Source of the DNA: Alkalihalobacterium alkalinitrilicum
GTDB taxonomy: Bacteria; Bacillota; Bacilli; Bacillales; Bacillaceae_F
NCBI RefSeq assembly: GCF_002019605.1
Contig: NZ_KV917368.1
Span: 2,945,517-3,009,516, forward strand
DNA length: 64,000 nt
Direction: 5' to 3'
Position 1 is the first letter of the stretch, and each line of letters opens with the position of its first letter. Position numbers and translations under genes: made by a program. Shown here piece after piece: positions 28,112-36,100 of this stretch. The notes beneath the pieces are model-generated. The model was not told the DNA's origin. It ran no database searches and worked only from the letters and a program-made list of their open reading frames with translations.

Positions 28112-29137
28112 ATGGATGATAATAATCAAGACATCTTAGAATATCTTTCTTCAGCAGATGATATTAAACAAACGATAATTAGTTTAAATCCTGCCACTGC
28201 TCTAGCACGAACAGCACTAGAATATGTCATAAACAATAATATGACTGATGTACTAGACCACTTAATAGAGAATTTATCAGCTTCTGAAAATGAAGAAAGT
28301 CAGATCTGGGCAGAAGTTTATCGAATTGATCGCGAAGTCGTAAAAGGTCAGTTAAGTTTAATAGAGGCAACTAGTACATTAACATACATACAAACGAACT
28401 CCAAAGAAATCAATGCTTTGAGAAAAGTCCTTCAATTATATAATTACTATGACTTAAAAAGTTTCGAAATGATTTCTAGTATGAGTGAGTTAGTACGTGC
28501 CGAAATTGAGCATTTAGAAGATGGCTATATGAAAAATTCTTTACTAACAAGATTTGGGTTAATTATGCAGTCAGTTTATGTACACTTAAATCAGTTAGAA
28601 TTATCAAGAAACTACGGAAACTTTATTTGCAAAAATGAAGTTAATGAACTTGCTATAGGAATAGCTTTTAAGAATTTAGGCAACTCTTTTATTCAATCTA
28701 ATTTAGATTTTGCTGTTGCCGCTTTTAACAAATCAAAAGAAGTATTTAAAAAATTAGGCCACCATGTTGAACTAACCAATGCACAGAGTAGCCTTAATTT
28801 TGCCTATTGTTTCTGGAACAGACCTGAAAAGTATAGTAGAACATCACCTTACAGCGCTCTTGAAGAAAAACAGGGATACGCTTTTTACTTAATCAAAACT
28901 AAGAACTTTGAAGAAGCAAAAAAGCTCTTAGATGAAGTAAAACCAAAAATTACAAATAATTTCCAACTAGGCTTCCATTACTATTACAGAGGAATATTAG
29001 AAAATAATGAAGATCGATTTTATGAGTCAGTTACACACTTTAAAAAAGCAGGTGATTACTACTATAGAAATTTACCTCTAATCGAGTTAAAAAAACTCGG
29101 GGTAAATAACGCAGTACTCGATGCTTTGCGTGTATAA
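28112..29137 (+). CDS. AimR-like (arbitrium-family) TPR peptide receptor without helix-turn-helix
   Basis: 341 residues of tandem TPR-like helices. Several segments match phage SPbeta/phi3T AimR as I remember it: ARTALEYVINNNM (AimR ARSALEY), EVYRIDREVVKGQLSLIEAT (KVYKIHRELSKGE..EAT) and VLQLYNYYDLKSF (LLLYNYYDMQDY). AimR proteins of about 380 residues start with a DNA-binding helix-turn-helix. Here the matching part begins about 48 residues earlier in the chain, and an in-frame TAA at 28076-28078 prevents extension, so that domain is missing. AAAAGGG precedes the ATG. The gene is followed by a secreted propeptide gene in the same transcript. Rap-type regulators are the main alternative. It probably binds the peptide and another macromolecule. 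Confidence 0.8.
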   Translation: MDDNNQDILEYLSSADDIKQTIISLNPATALARTALEYVINNNMTDVLDHLIENLSASENEESQIWAEVYRIDREVVKGQLSLIEATSTLTYIQTNSKEINALRKVLQLYNYYDLKSFEMISSMSELVRAEIEHLEDGYMKNSLLTRFGLIMQSVYVHLNQLELSRNYGNFICKNEVNELAIGIAFKNLGNSFIQSNLDFAVAAFNKSKEVFKKLGHHVELTNAQSSLNFAYCFWNRPEKYSRTSPYSALEEKQGYAFYLIKTKNFEEAKKLLDEVKPKITNNFQLGFHYYYRGILENNEDRFYESVTHFKKAGDYYYRNLPLIELKKLGVNNAVLDALRV

Positions 29138-29171
29138 CTATAAATATTTCAAAGATAAGGAGAAATTATTG

Positions 29172-29336
29172 ATGAAAAAGTTTCTTTGTGGATTGTTATT
29201 AATCTCTGCTTTAGTAATTAGTTCACCATTTGCAGAAACAGCTGACCCTAATGGGAGTCCAAGAATTCAAAGCACACCAATCGAATTAGCTGATCCTAAT
29301 GGAAGTCCAAGAATTCAAAGTGGAGACCTAATATAA
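29172..29336 (+). CDS. AimP/Phr-like secreted signal propeptide with duplicated peptide unit
   Basis: 54 residues starting at ATG 29172, with AAGGAG nine bases upstream, 34 nt after the receptor gene. The N-terminus is a signal peptide (MKKFLCGLLLISALVISSPFA) like that of AimP and Phr precursors. The rest is two copies of ADPNGSPRIQS (residues 24-34 and 40-50) separated by TPIEL and ending GDLI. The two 33-nt units differ at three positions, all synonymous third bases. The mature peptide, probably 5-10 residues within the unit, would be exported, processed and re-imported by an oligopeptide permease to bind the receptor. The exact cut sites cannot be read from sequence. Confidence 0.82.
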   Translation: MKKFLCGLLLISALVISSPFAETADPNGSPRIQSTPIELADPNGSPRIQSGDLI

Positions 29337-29367
29337 AAAACAGTGGGAAAATCCCACTGTTTTTTAT
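29335..29367 (+). terminator. intrinsic terminator of the receptor-propeptide operon
   Basis: AAAACAGTGGGA pairs with TCCCACTGTTTT around a three-base loop, followed by T residues. It begins at the propeptide stop, marking a two-gene unit. Confidence 0.92.
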
Positions 29368-29461
29368 TTTACCTTAAACATATGCATTGAAATTATCGTA
29401 TAACAATTAAAGAACTTCACAGACTACGCACCGAGTTACTTTAACTCGAAACGTTTCAATC

Positions 29462-29863
29462 TTATTCTTTGACCTCATACAAATGTTCAGATAACGTTTT
29501 TTTAATTTCATTAGGTATGGGTTCTGGTTTTTGCGTTTCAAAGTTAAAATTCACATACGTAGAGTTCCCTTTTGCACAAACTATCCCATCTTGATGAATC
29601 TCTTCGTACACTTCAAAACTTGAATTTCCAACTCTTGCAATCCACGTATGAACAGTCACTGGACGTCCGTAGTAAATTTGACTTACATAATCAACATTCA
29701 TTTTTATGATGACACATCGCCAATTCGAAAACGATAAATCAGGTGTAAACAAGCGAAAGATCTCATCTCTTCCTGACTCAAACCAAATAGGTATTGTTGT
29801 ATTATTAATATGGCCCGCGCCGTCTGTTTCTGAGACGCGTGGTTCTATAATTTTATGAAACAT
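29462..29863 (-). CDS. hotdog-fold acyl-CoA thioesterase (YbgC/FadM type)
   Basis: 133 residues. The 4HBT signature with catalytic Asp is visible as SETDGAGHINNTTIPIWFES near residue 11, then VIIKMNVDYVSQIYYGRPVTV and a central long helix. Such enzymes hydrolyse acyl-CoA thioesters; the chain length is unknown. It lies 33 nt after the iron-containing alcohol dehydrogenase gene on the same strand, so the two are probably co-transcribed. That would suggest shared work in acyl or alcohol metabolism, which is an inference. Confidence 0.85.
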   Translation of the reverse strand: MFHKIIEPRVSETDGAGHINNTTIPIWFESGRDEIFRLFTPDLSFSNWRCVIIKMNVDYVSQIYYGRPVTVHTWIARVGNSSFEVYEEIHQDGIVCAKGNSTYVNFNFETQKPEPIPNEIKKTLSEHLYEVKE

Positions 29864-29896
29864 TTAAAACACCTCGTCCGTCTAATCTCTTTTACC

Positions 29897-31066
29897 CTAT
29901 AACGTTTTTCCCTCATAGGCTGAAGAATAAATTTGATAAATATCTTCCCACTGTAACTCAACTGGACTTCGTGCTAGCAGTCTTGTTTGTTTTACTGCAT
30001 CATCGGATAACATTTTAATATGTTGTTTTTCAATACCATAATCTTTCAAACTCGTTGGTAAATTGAGATTTTGGTTGAGCTTGAAAAGAGTATTGACACA
30101 GTCCTTAGACATTTGCTCAACGCTTCCTATTTGTTGAACTTGTTGATTTAATTTTAAATTAACTTCGGCTAACTTATCTTGGCATCCACCCCGAATGTAA
30201 TCCATAACATAAGGAAGTAGGACAGCATTTGACTCACCATGCGGTAACTTAAACCTATTGCCTAGAGGATACGCAAGTGCGTGAACACCACCAACTCCAG
30301 CATTATAGAAGGCCAGTCCTGCCATATAACTTGCCGTACTCATTTGTTCTCTAGCTTCTTCATTATTCCCGTTTGAATAAGCAATTTCCAATGACTTTCC
30401 TACGAGTTCAATTGCCTTTACTGCGATACCATCAGTTACATCGTTTGCATTCACTGAAATATAAGCTTCAATTGCATGAGTTAAAGCATCAATACCAGTA
30501 GCTGCGGTTATTCTTGGAGGTACTGACATCGTCAACAATGGATCAACAATAGCAATATCAGATAACAAGTACGGATGTGTTACGACATCTTTTGTGCCAT
30601 CTAAAGAGAGAACAGCAATATCTGTCACTTCTGAACCTGTTCCAGAAGTCGTTGGAATCATAATCTTCGGCAAACCCTTCTGCATGATCTGTTTTGACCC
30701 CGTTAAATTTAAGTAATCCTTCACATCACCGTCATTTTTTGCAAGGACTGCACCTAATTTTGCTAAATCGAGAGCGCTTCCACCACCAACACCAATAACC
30801 AAATCAAACTTTCCATTTCTTATATGTTGAACTAGTTTCTCAGCCGTATGGAGGGGTGGTTCTGGAACAACATCCGTATAAAGTTCAATCGAGTAGGCAG
30901 ACATAATCGATTTTAATGCTTTTGAACAAATTCCAAGGTCGACTAGGTTCTTTTCCGTAATTACAATAATTCTACTAACTTTAAGTTTCTTTACCTCATT
31001 ATAAAGATTATCAATAGCTCCTAAACCGACATAGCTAAGTTCAGGAAAAATTAGCTTTGATTGCAT
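29897..31066 (-). CDS. iron-containing alcohol dehydrogenase
   Basis: 389 residues of the group III metal-dependent dehydrogenase family. NAD-binding GVGGGSALDLAKLGAV is followed by PTTSGTGSEVTDIAV. Metal ligands are seen in ITAATGIDALTHAIEAY (Asp, His), GGVHALAYPLG (His) and LPHGESNAVLLP (His). The substrate may be a primary alcohol, lactaldehyde or hydroxyacid semialdehyde; the sequence alone does not decide. The ATG has AGGAGG upstream. A 13-codon reading frame with its own strong ribosome binding site ends 18 nt before it. Confidence 0.9.
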   Translation of the reverse strand: MQSKLIFPELSYVGLGAIDNLYNEVKKLKVSRIIVITEKNLVDLGICSKALKSIMSAYSIELYTDVVPEPPLHTAEKLVQHIRNGKFDLVIGVGGGSALDLAKLGAVLAKNDGDVKDYLNLTGSKQIMQKGLPKIMIPTTSGTGSEVTDIAVLSLDGTKDVVTHPYLLSDIAIVDPLLTMSVPPRITAATGIDALTHAIEAYISVNANDVTDGIAVKAIELVGKSLEIAYSNGNNEEAREQMSTASYMAGLAFYNAGVGGVHALAYPLGNRFKLPHGESNAVLLPYVMDYIRGGCQDKLAEVNLKLNQQVQQIGSVEQMSKDCVNTLFKLNQNLNLPTSLKDYGIEKQHIKMLSDDAVKQTRLLARSPVELQWEDIYQIYSSAYEGKTL

Positions 31067-31084
31067 CCGTTCGTTCCTCCTAAC

Positions 31085-31126
31085 CTACTCTAAAATAGTA
31101 AGTAATACACTCATTCTCGCTTCCAT
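31085..31126 (-). CDS. 13-residue leader peptide upstream of the alcohol dehydrogenase
   Basis: ATG 31126 is preceded by AAGGAGG at good distance and encodes MEARMSVLLTILE before TAG. The stop is 18 nt upstream of the dehydrogenase ATG, whose own AGGAGG lies in between. This may be a regulatory leader that couples ribosome passage to expression of the main gene, or a microprotein. Only the signals are visible; no function is known. Confidence 0.45.
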   Translation of the reverse strand: MEARMSVLLTILE

Positions 31127-31220
31127 TTTAAAAATCCTCCTTAACCTATAAAAAACTTCTTTCATTTCATGATTAAAAATACGTCCGTCACCTACCAAAA
31201 TTATGGATTTACAAAACAGC

Positions 31221-31266
31221 AAAAAAACATCCGTTATCGCATTGAAGCTAATAATTGATGTTTTTT
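31221..31266. terminator. bidirectional terminator between the alcohol dehydrogenase and a TPR-like gene
   Basis: AAAAAACATC and GATGTTTTTT, 10-bp stem around a loop of roughly 25 nt, with T-runs on both strands. It closes the minus-strand gene that ends at 31391. Confidence 0.65.
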
Positions 31267-31390
31267 ATACATTTCACTACGTATGGAGAAACAAAACTAC
31301 GACAACTATGTTCAGTTATGATTGAATAAATAAAAAGCTATCTCATATAATCACTAAGTGCATCTTTTGAGACTGTCTTATTGGGAGTAT

Positions 31391-32029
31391 TCATTGGTTT
31401 TCTATTTTGTATTCCCTTTTATATTCACAGTAGAGCAAGTACCATTGCAACCCCCGTGTTCTTTCAAGAGCTAGATTTGCATAGTGAGTTGCGGCAGGTT
31501 GATCGCCCTTCTTATTTTGTAATTCAGCTTGCAACGAATATTTTACCCAACCTTCTTTTAACTTGTCGATTTCGATAGCAGCTTTTTCTAACGAACCTGT
31601 TTCCATTTCAACACCTATTTTATAATACTCTTTTATTTTTTCAGGTTTTATTCCTTCAAGAGATTCTTTTGCAGCTATGTAATTCTGATTATAAAAATGC
31701 AGGATAGTCTGATACAGTGCACGATGATGCTCTGCCTTATTTTTTTCTAGCAATTCAGTAATCGTATCCTTTACATCTTCGTCAAGCTTGTTTGCTAACG
31801 CAAAAAATAAATAAACTTGAGGATTTTGTTTGTTTTTTAATATAAACCTCTCAACCCTTTTTTCATTTTTAGATACATAGGCTGGTAAAAGATGCGGAAT
31901 ATATAATACTATAAACAATATAACTAGTATAATGATGAAATAGATAATGATAGGGTTTAATCGTAAAGCTGATAGTAAAACGGTTAGAATTATTCCTAAA
32001 ACAAATGCAATGATAATTTTTTTAATCAT
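31391..32029 (-). CDS. membrane protein with cytoplasmic TPR-like domain, unknown function
   Basis: 212 residues from ATG 32029, which has AGAGGAAA upstream. Two N-terminal membrane helices (IIIAFVLGIILTVLLSALRL; IIIYFIIILVILFIVLYIPH) are followed by a helical domain with TPR-like spacing (ALYQTILHFYNQNYIAAKES; KYSLQAELQNKKGDQPAATH). I do not recognise a named family. It probably serves as a scaffold at the membrane. It stands alone between the alcohol dehydrogenase and ppaC, on the same strand as both. Confidence 0.72.
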   Translation of the reverse strand: MIKKIIIAFVLGIILTVLLSALRLNPIIIYFIIILVILFIVLYIPHLLPAYVSKNEKRVERFILKNKQNPQVYLFFALANKLDEDVKDTITELLEKNKAEHHRALYQTILHFYNQNYIAAKESLEGIKPEKIKEYYKIGVEMETGSLEKAAIEIDKLKEGWVKYSLQAELQNKKGDQPAATHYANLALERTRGLQWYLLYCEYKREYKIENQ

Positions 32030-32185
32030 GCAAATTTCCTCTTCCACTTTTAATAGTCTAATACCTGATTATCAATTGGTCCCATGGTCACCTAATTTAT
32101 TTTCTCTTTGTTTTGAAAAAAGACTGCCTCATTTTTACTGAGTCAGCCTCTTTTTCCTGTATCTAAAATAAGTTGAGATACTTTA

Positions 32186-33124
32186 TTATGCTTTAATTTT
32201 ATTTAATGTTGTCGTAAGAATTGGCACGATTTGTTTTTTACGTGAGACTACACCTTTTAACGTTGCTGTATTATTCGTTAATTTAACGTTGAAGGCTTGC
32301 TCTACAGCATCTGTAGCTTCACCAATTGCTACACCGACCGAGTCGTTATTTAAAATATCTGTTACGACAAACAGGAATAAATCTAACTTTTTGTCAGCTA
32401 CTACTTGTTTCAAAGCTGCTTCTAGTTCATCTTGGCGAGCTAGTACGTCATTCGTATCGACTACATTGACTTGAGCTATTTCAACTTTCTTAGAGCCCAT
32501 ATCGAACTCTTTTGCATCTAAAGAAATCAGTTCAGCGATTGTTTTTCCACTTAAATCTGCACCCGCTTTTAACATCTCTAAACCGTAACTTTCTAATTCC
32601 ACCCCAGCAATTGTAGCTAATTCACGTGCTGCAGCAACATCTTGCTCTGTGCATGTCGGTGATTTTAACAATAGCGTGTCTGAAATAATTGCAGACAACA
32701 TTAATCCAGCCATTTCTTTCGTTACTTCTACTCCGTGTTCTTTATGTAATTTATTTAAAATTGTTGTTGTACATCCAACTGGCTCTGCACGATAATACAA
32801 AGGATCACTTGTTTCAAAATTAGCAATTCGATGATGATCAATAACTTCTAATACTCGTACTTCATTAATATCATCTGCACTTTGTTGACGCTCATTATGA
32901 TCCACTAAGATAACACTTTCTACCTCTTTTGAAACATTTTCGACTAAACGAGGGACCGCTACTTGAAAATGGTCTAACACATATTGTGTTTCACCATTCA
33001 GTTGACCTAAACGAATAGGCTCAGCGTTCATTCCAAGTTTATTTTTTAAATTAGCGTAAACAATAGCAGAACAAATCGAATCAGTATCTGGATTCTTATG
33101 TCCCAAAACAAAAACTTTCTCCAT
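32186..33124 (-). CDS. ppaC: manganese-dependent inorganic pyrophosphatase (family II)
   Basis: Hydrolyses pyrophosphate to drive biosynthetic reactions. The 312 residues show the DHH-superfamily metal motifs: [13 protein letters not shown] (His9, Asp13, Asp15), LVDHNE (Asp75), VIDHHR (DHH) and the [13 protein letters not shown] segment. The C-terminal domain ends with the substrate-binding SRKKQIVP. Length and sequence are typical for Bacillus PpaC. A weak hairpin at 32110-32152 may terminate it. A long gap of nearly 400 nt separates it from the divergent transporter. Confidence 0.96.
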   Translation of the reverse strand: MEKVFVLGHKNPDTDSICSAIVYANLKNKLGMNAEPIRLGQLNGETQYVLDHFQVAVPRLVENVSKEVESVILVDHNERQQSADDINEVRVLEVIDHHRIANFETSDPLYYRAEPVGCTTTILNKLHKEHGVEVTKEMAGLMLSAIISDTLLLKSPTCTEQDVAAARELATIAGVELESYGLEMLKAGADLSGKTIAELISLDAKEFDMGSKKVEIAQVNVVDTNDVLARQDELEAALKQVVADKKLDLFLFVVTDILNNDSVGVAIGEATDAVEQAFNVKLTNNTATLKGVVSRKKQIVPILTTTLNKIKA

Positions 33125-33411
33125 TTTTACTCCTCCTAGCCGTTAGTAGAAATTGATGGAAATCAACTTTAATATATATCTTTATGATTACCCAAATTAT
33201 AGTTTATCATATACTTGCTATCTTTCACTCACAAATTTTAAATAAACATATATGGGTTTTACCATTTTTTTATACTTGCCTCCATTTTAATAATTACAAT
33301 AGTCCCCTTGTCGTTTTTTAGAGGAACATGAAGAATTCCGTCTTATTTTGTAGTATTTTTATATGATCAAAAGATAATTCTATGTTCTTCTTCATAATAG
33401 GTCAATTTACC

Positions 33412-33438
33412 ACGATATCCATGAGTATCGTTTTTTTA
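33412..33438 (+). terminator. orphan plus-strand terminator upstream of the betaine transporter gene
   Basis: ACGATA (33412-33417) pairs with TATCGT (33426-33431) and is followed by seven T residues. No plus-strand gene lies upstream, since ppaC is divergent. It could be a transcription attenuator in the transporter leader or the end of a small RNA. The remainder of the 397-nt gap 33125-33521 is AT-rich, and I see nothing else in it. Confidence 0.45.
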
Positions 33439-33521
33439 TAATTTACTAGCTTGTGATTAAATAGTATAAGGTATGGATTTTTTCCTTATCAATGACATAG
33501 AAACCAAAGGAAGTGTACGAT

Positions 33522-35057
33522 TTGGATAGTAGTGATAGGTCGATTTTTAAAATTTCTGTAGGGATAGCTGCCATTTTTGTATTAATTGGTGTGCTTATAC
33601 CTAACCAACTAAATACCGCAATGGGAGTAGCTCAAAGCTTTGTACTTGAATCCTTCGGGTGGTTCTACCAGTTAGTAGCCACGTTTTTCCTTGGCTTCAC
33701 GATTTATATGATCTTTAGTAAATACGGAAAAATCAAGTTAGGAAAGCCAGATTCAAAACCAGAATACAGTCGTCCAACTTGGTTTGCAATGTTATTTTCA
33801 GCGGGTATGGGAATTGGACTCTTATTCTACGGAGTTTCAGAACCTATTGCCCACTTTACAAACCCGCCATTCGGTGACGGAAGTACAGAACAATCAGCTA
33901 TTTTAGGTATGCGATACACATGGCTTCACTGGGGCTTACATGCATGGGCTATTTATGCCATTGTAGCGTTAGCACTTGCTTATCAAAAATTTAACAAAGG
34001 TGCACCTGGATTAATGAGTGCCACTCTTTACCCTGTGCTTGGTGAAAAGGTGAAAGGTCCGATCGGTCAAACGGTTGATGTCGTAGCCGTTTTTGCAACA
34101 TTGTTTGGGGTAGCTGCCTCGCTTGGATTAGGCTCACAACAAATCAATGCTGGCTTAGAATACTTAATTGGTATTCCTAACAACTTCATGGTTCAAATGG
34201 TGATTATGGGGATCATCACTGTTCTTTTCATCATCTCAGCAAACACAGGAATTTCACGTGGAATTAAATATTTAAGTAACGCAAATATGTCGATTGCCAC
34301 GCTATTATTTTTTGCCATGTTAATTCTGGGTCCTACTTTGTTCTTACTTAATATGTTTACTACAAGCTTAGGAGCATACATCCAAAATGTTGCTCTAATG
34401 GGATTACGTATTTCTCCATTTGATGCGAATGAAGCAGCATGGACTCAAGGCTGGACGATTTTCTATTGGGCTTGGTGGATTTCATGGACACCGTTTGTCG
34501 GTATGTTCATTGCTCGTGTATCAAAAGGGAGAACCATCCGTGAGTTTACAATAGCCGTACTTCTTGTCCCATCTCTCGTATGTGGTCTATGGTTTACTGT
34601 CTTTGGCGGAACTGGAATATACTTAGAACTTGTTCAAGGATTAAATGTTTCTAGCCAAGGTCTTGAAACGGCTTTATTCTATGTATATCAACAATTAACA
34701 TTTGGAATTTTACTTTCAATCTTAACTGTCGCATTAATTACTACGTTTTTCGTTACTTCCGCTGACTCTGCTACTTTCGTCTTAGGGATGCTAACGACAG
34801 GAGGAAAGTTAAACCCTTCAAGTCGTGTCAAAGTAACGTGGGGAATTATTTTAGTTTCTGCTACACTTGTATTAATGGCATCTGGTGGTTTAGCTGGATT
34901 GCAGACAGCAATTATCGTAAGTGCCCTTCCGTTAACTTTTATTGTTTTGGTCATGTGTTATGGTTTAATTAAAGCACTTAATCAAGAACTTAATGATGAT
35001 CAGTTAGTTAAACAAAAGAAAAAAGAGAAGCTGTTTTCTAAAAAGACAGCAAGTTAG
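33522..35057 (+). CDS. opuD: BCCT-family glycine betaine transporter (OpuD-like)
   Basis: Secondary Na+-coupled uptake of glycine betaine or related osmoprotectants. The 511 residues have 12 membrane helices, the glycine-rich SAGMGIGLLFYGVSEPI stretch and the BCCT signature WAWWISWTPFVGMFIARVSK. The C-terminal tail is charged (KQKKKEKLFSKK). I take TTG 33522 because AAAGGAAG lies eight bases upstream; a GTG at 33513 overlaps that site. Choline or carnitine cannot be excluded as substrate. A strong terminator follows, so it is a single-gene unit. Confidence 0.92.
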   Translation: MDSSDRSIFKISVGIAAIFVLIGVLIPNQLNTAMGVAQSFVLESFGWFYQLVATFFLGFTIYMIFSKYGKIKLGKPDSKPEYSRPTWFAMLFSAGMGIGLLFYGVSEPIAHFTNPPFGDGSTEQSAILGMRYTWLHWGLHAWAIYAIVALALAYQKFNKGAPGLMSATLYPVLGEKVKGPIGQTVDVVAVFATLFGVAASLGLGSQQINAGLEYLIGIPNNFMVQMVIMGIITVLFIISANTGISRGIKYLSNANMSIATLLFFAMLILGPTLFLLNMFTTSLGAYIQNVALMGLRISPFDANEAAWTQGWTIFYWAWWISWTPFVGMFIARVSKGRTIREFTIAVLLVPSLVCGLWFTVFGGTGIYLELVQGLNVSSQGLETALFYVYQQLTFGILLSILTVALITTFFVTSADSATFVLGMLTTGGKLNPSSRVKVTWGIILVSATLVLMASGGLAGLQTAIIVSALPLTFIVLVMCYGLIKALNQELNDDQLVKQKKKEKLFSKKTAS

Positions 35058-35064
35058 TAAGTTT

Positions 35065-35100
35065 AGAGACTCAACCCAAATTTTGGGTTGAGTCTCTTTT
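35065..35100 (+). terminator. intrinsic terminator of the betaine transporter gene
   Basis: Perfect stem of about 15 bp (AGAGACTCAACCCAAA / TTTGGGTTGAGTCTCT) followed by T residues. Confidence 0.93.
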
Positions 35101-35153
35101 GTCATATAATAAATAAACGATTAACCTATATAATCAATTAAAGAGGTGAAATA

Positions 35154-35993
35154 ATGAAAAACAATCCAACTAATACAATTTTTGATTTACATACTCATCA
35201 CGAGCGTTGTGGACATGCGAAAGGAAAAATAGAAGATTATATTGAATCCGCCATTACAAATGGCTTACATGTGATTGGAATTGCAGATCATGCTCCTTAC
35301 TTCCATATGAAAGAAGATCACCCTAGCCCAGGTATTACAATGGCCAAAAGTGATTTTTCCAATTATGTAAATGAAGTTTTAACTTTAAAAGAAAAATACC
35401 AAGACAAAATTCAAGTATTACTAGGGGTAGAGGCTGATTTTTTCCCTGGAGAAATGGACCATTATGAAAAACAACTTAAAAAGTATCCATTTGATTATAT
35501 TATCGGCTCCGTTCATTTTGTAGAGAGCTTAAGTATTTTTAAAAAAGGACGCTGGGAAGGATTAACCAAGGAACAAAAACAAAAAACAAAAGAGGAATAT
35601 TACCGACTCATTGAATTATCGGCTCGCAGTGGAATGTTTCAAGTCCTCGGACATATTGATGCCATGAAAGGCTTTTATCCTGAGTTTTCACAGATTGAAA
35701 CGGATGTAATCGAAAAAACCCTTCCCATTATTGCAGAACATGGCCTAGCTATTGAAATTAATACCTCTGGAAAAACAAAAGATTCTGGTGGCTGGTATCC
35801 ATCTGATGAAATATTAGAAAGAGCCCTTTACTACAACTTGTCGGTTACTTTCGGTTCTGATGCTCACGTACCTGATCGTGTAGGCGATGAATTCAATCTT
35901 GTACAACAACACTTAAAGGAAATTGGCTTCAAAGAATGGGTATACTTCGATGACAAAAAGAGAATTAGTGTACAATTAGGTAGCAAGGCATAA
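35154..35993 (+). CDS. hisJ: histidinol-phosphatase, PHP type (HisJ family)
   Basis: Dephosphorylates histidinol phosphate in histidine synthesis. The 279 residues show the PHP metal sites in order: DLHTHHERCGHA, IGIADHAPYF, GVEADFFPGE, IGSVHFV, LGHIDAMKGF, IEINTSG and FGSDAHVPDRVGDEF. There is an AGAGGTG ribosome site. It lies outside a his operon, which is also seen in B. subtilis. No other histidine gene is in the window, so the substrate is inferred from family membership. Confidence 0.9.
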   Translation: MKNNPTNTIFDLHTHHERCGHAKGKIEDYIESAITNGLHVIGIADHAPYFHMKEDHPSPGITMAKSDFSNYVNEVLTLKEKYQDKIQVLLGVEADFFPGEMDHYEKQLKKYPFDYIIGSVHFVESLSIFKKGRWEGLTKEQKQKTKEEYYRLIELSARSGMFQVLGHIDAMKGFYPEFSQIETDVIEKTLPIIAEHGLAIEINTSGKTKDSGGWYPSDEILERALYYNLSVTFGSDAHVPDRVGDEFNLVQQHLKEIGFKEWVYFDDKKRISVQLGSKA

Positions 35994-36046
35994 TAAAACG
36001 TGTGAAAAGTATGGATTATATGTCAGTTTGCTTTCTCAAAAACAAT

Positions 36047-36087
36047 GCCCGATACCTATACTCTACGGTATAGGTATTGGGCTCTTT
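36047..36087. terminator. terminator between convergent hisJ and transporter genes
   Basis: GCCCGATACCTATAC pairs with GGTATAGGTATTGGGC (one G-T position) around a short loop, then CTCTTTT. Confidence 0.82.
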
Positions 36088-36100
36088 TACGCAAAAAACA

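Noticed and set aside
29241-29321. Two 33-nt units as a minimal CRISPR or DNA repeat
   Set aside because: The units are in frame inside a coding sequence, differ only at synonymous sites and have a 15-nt spacer coding five residues; there are no cas genes.
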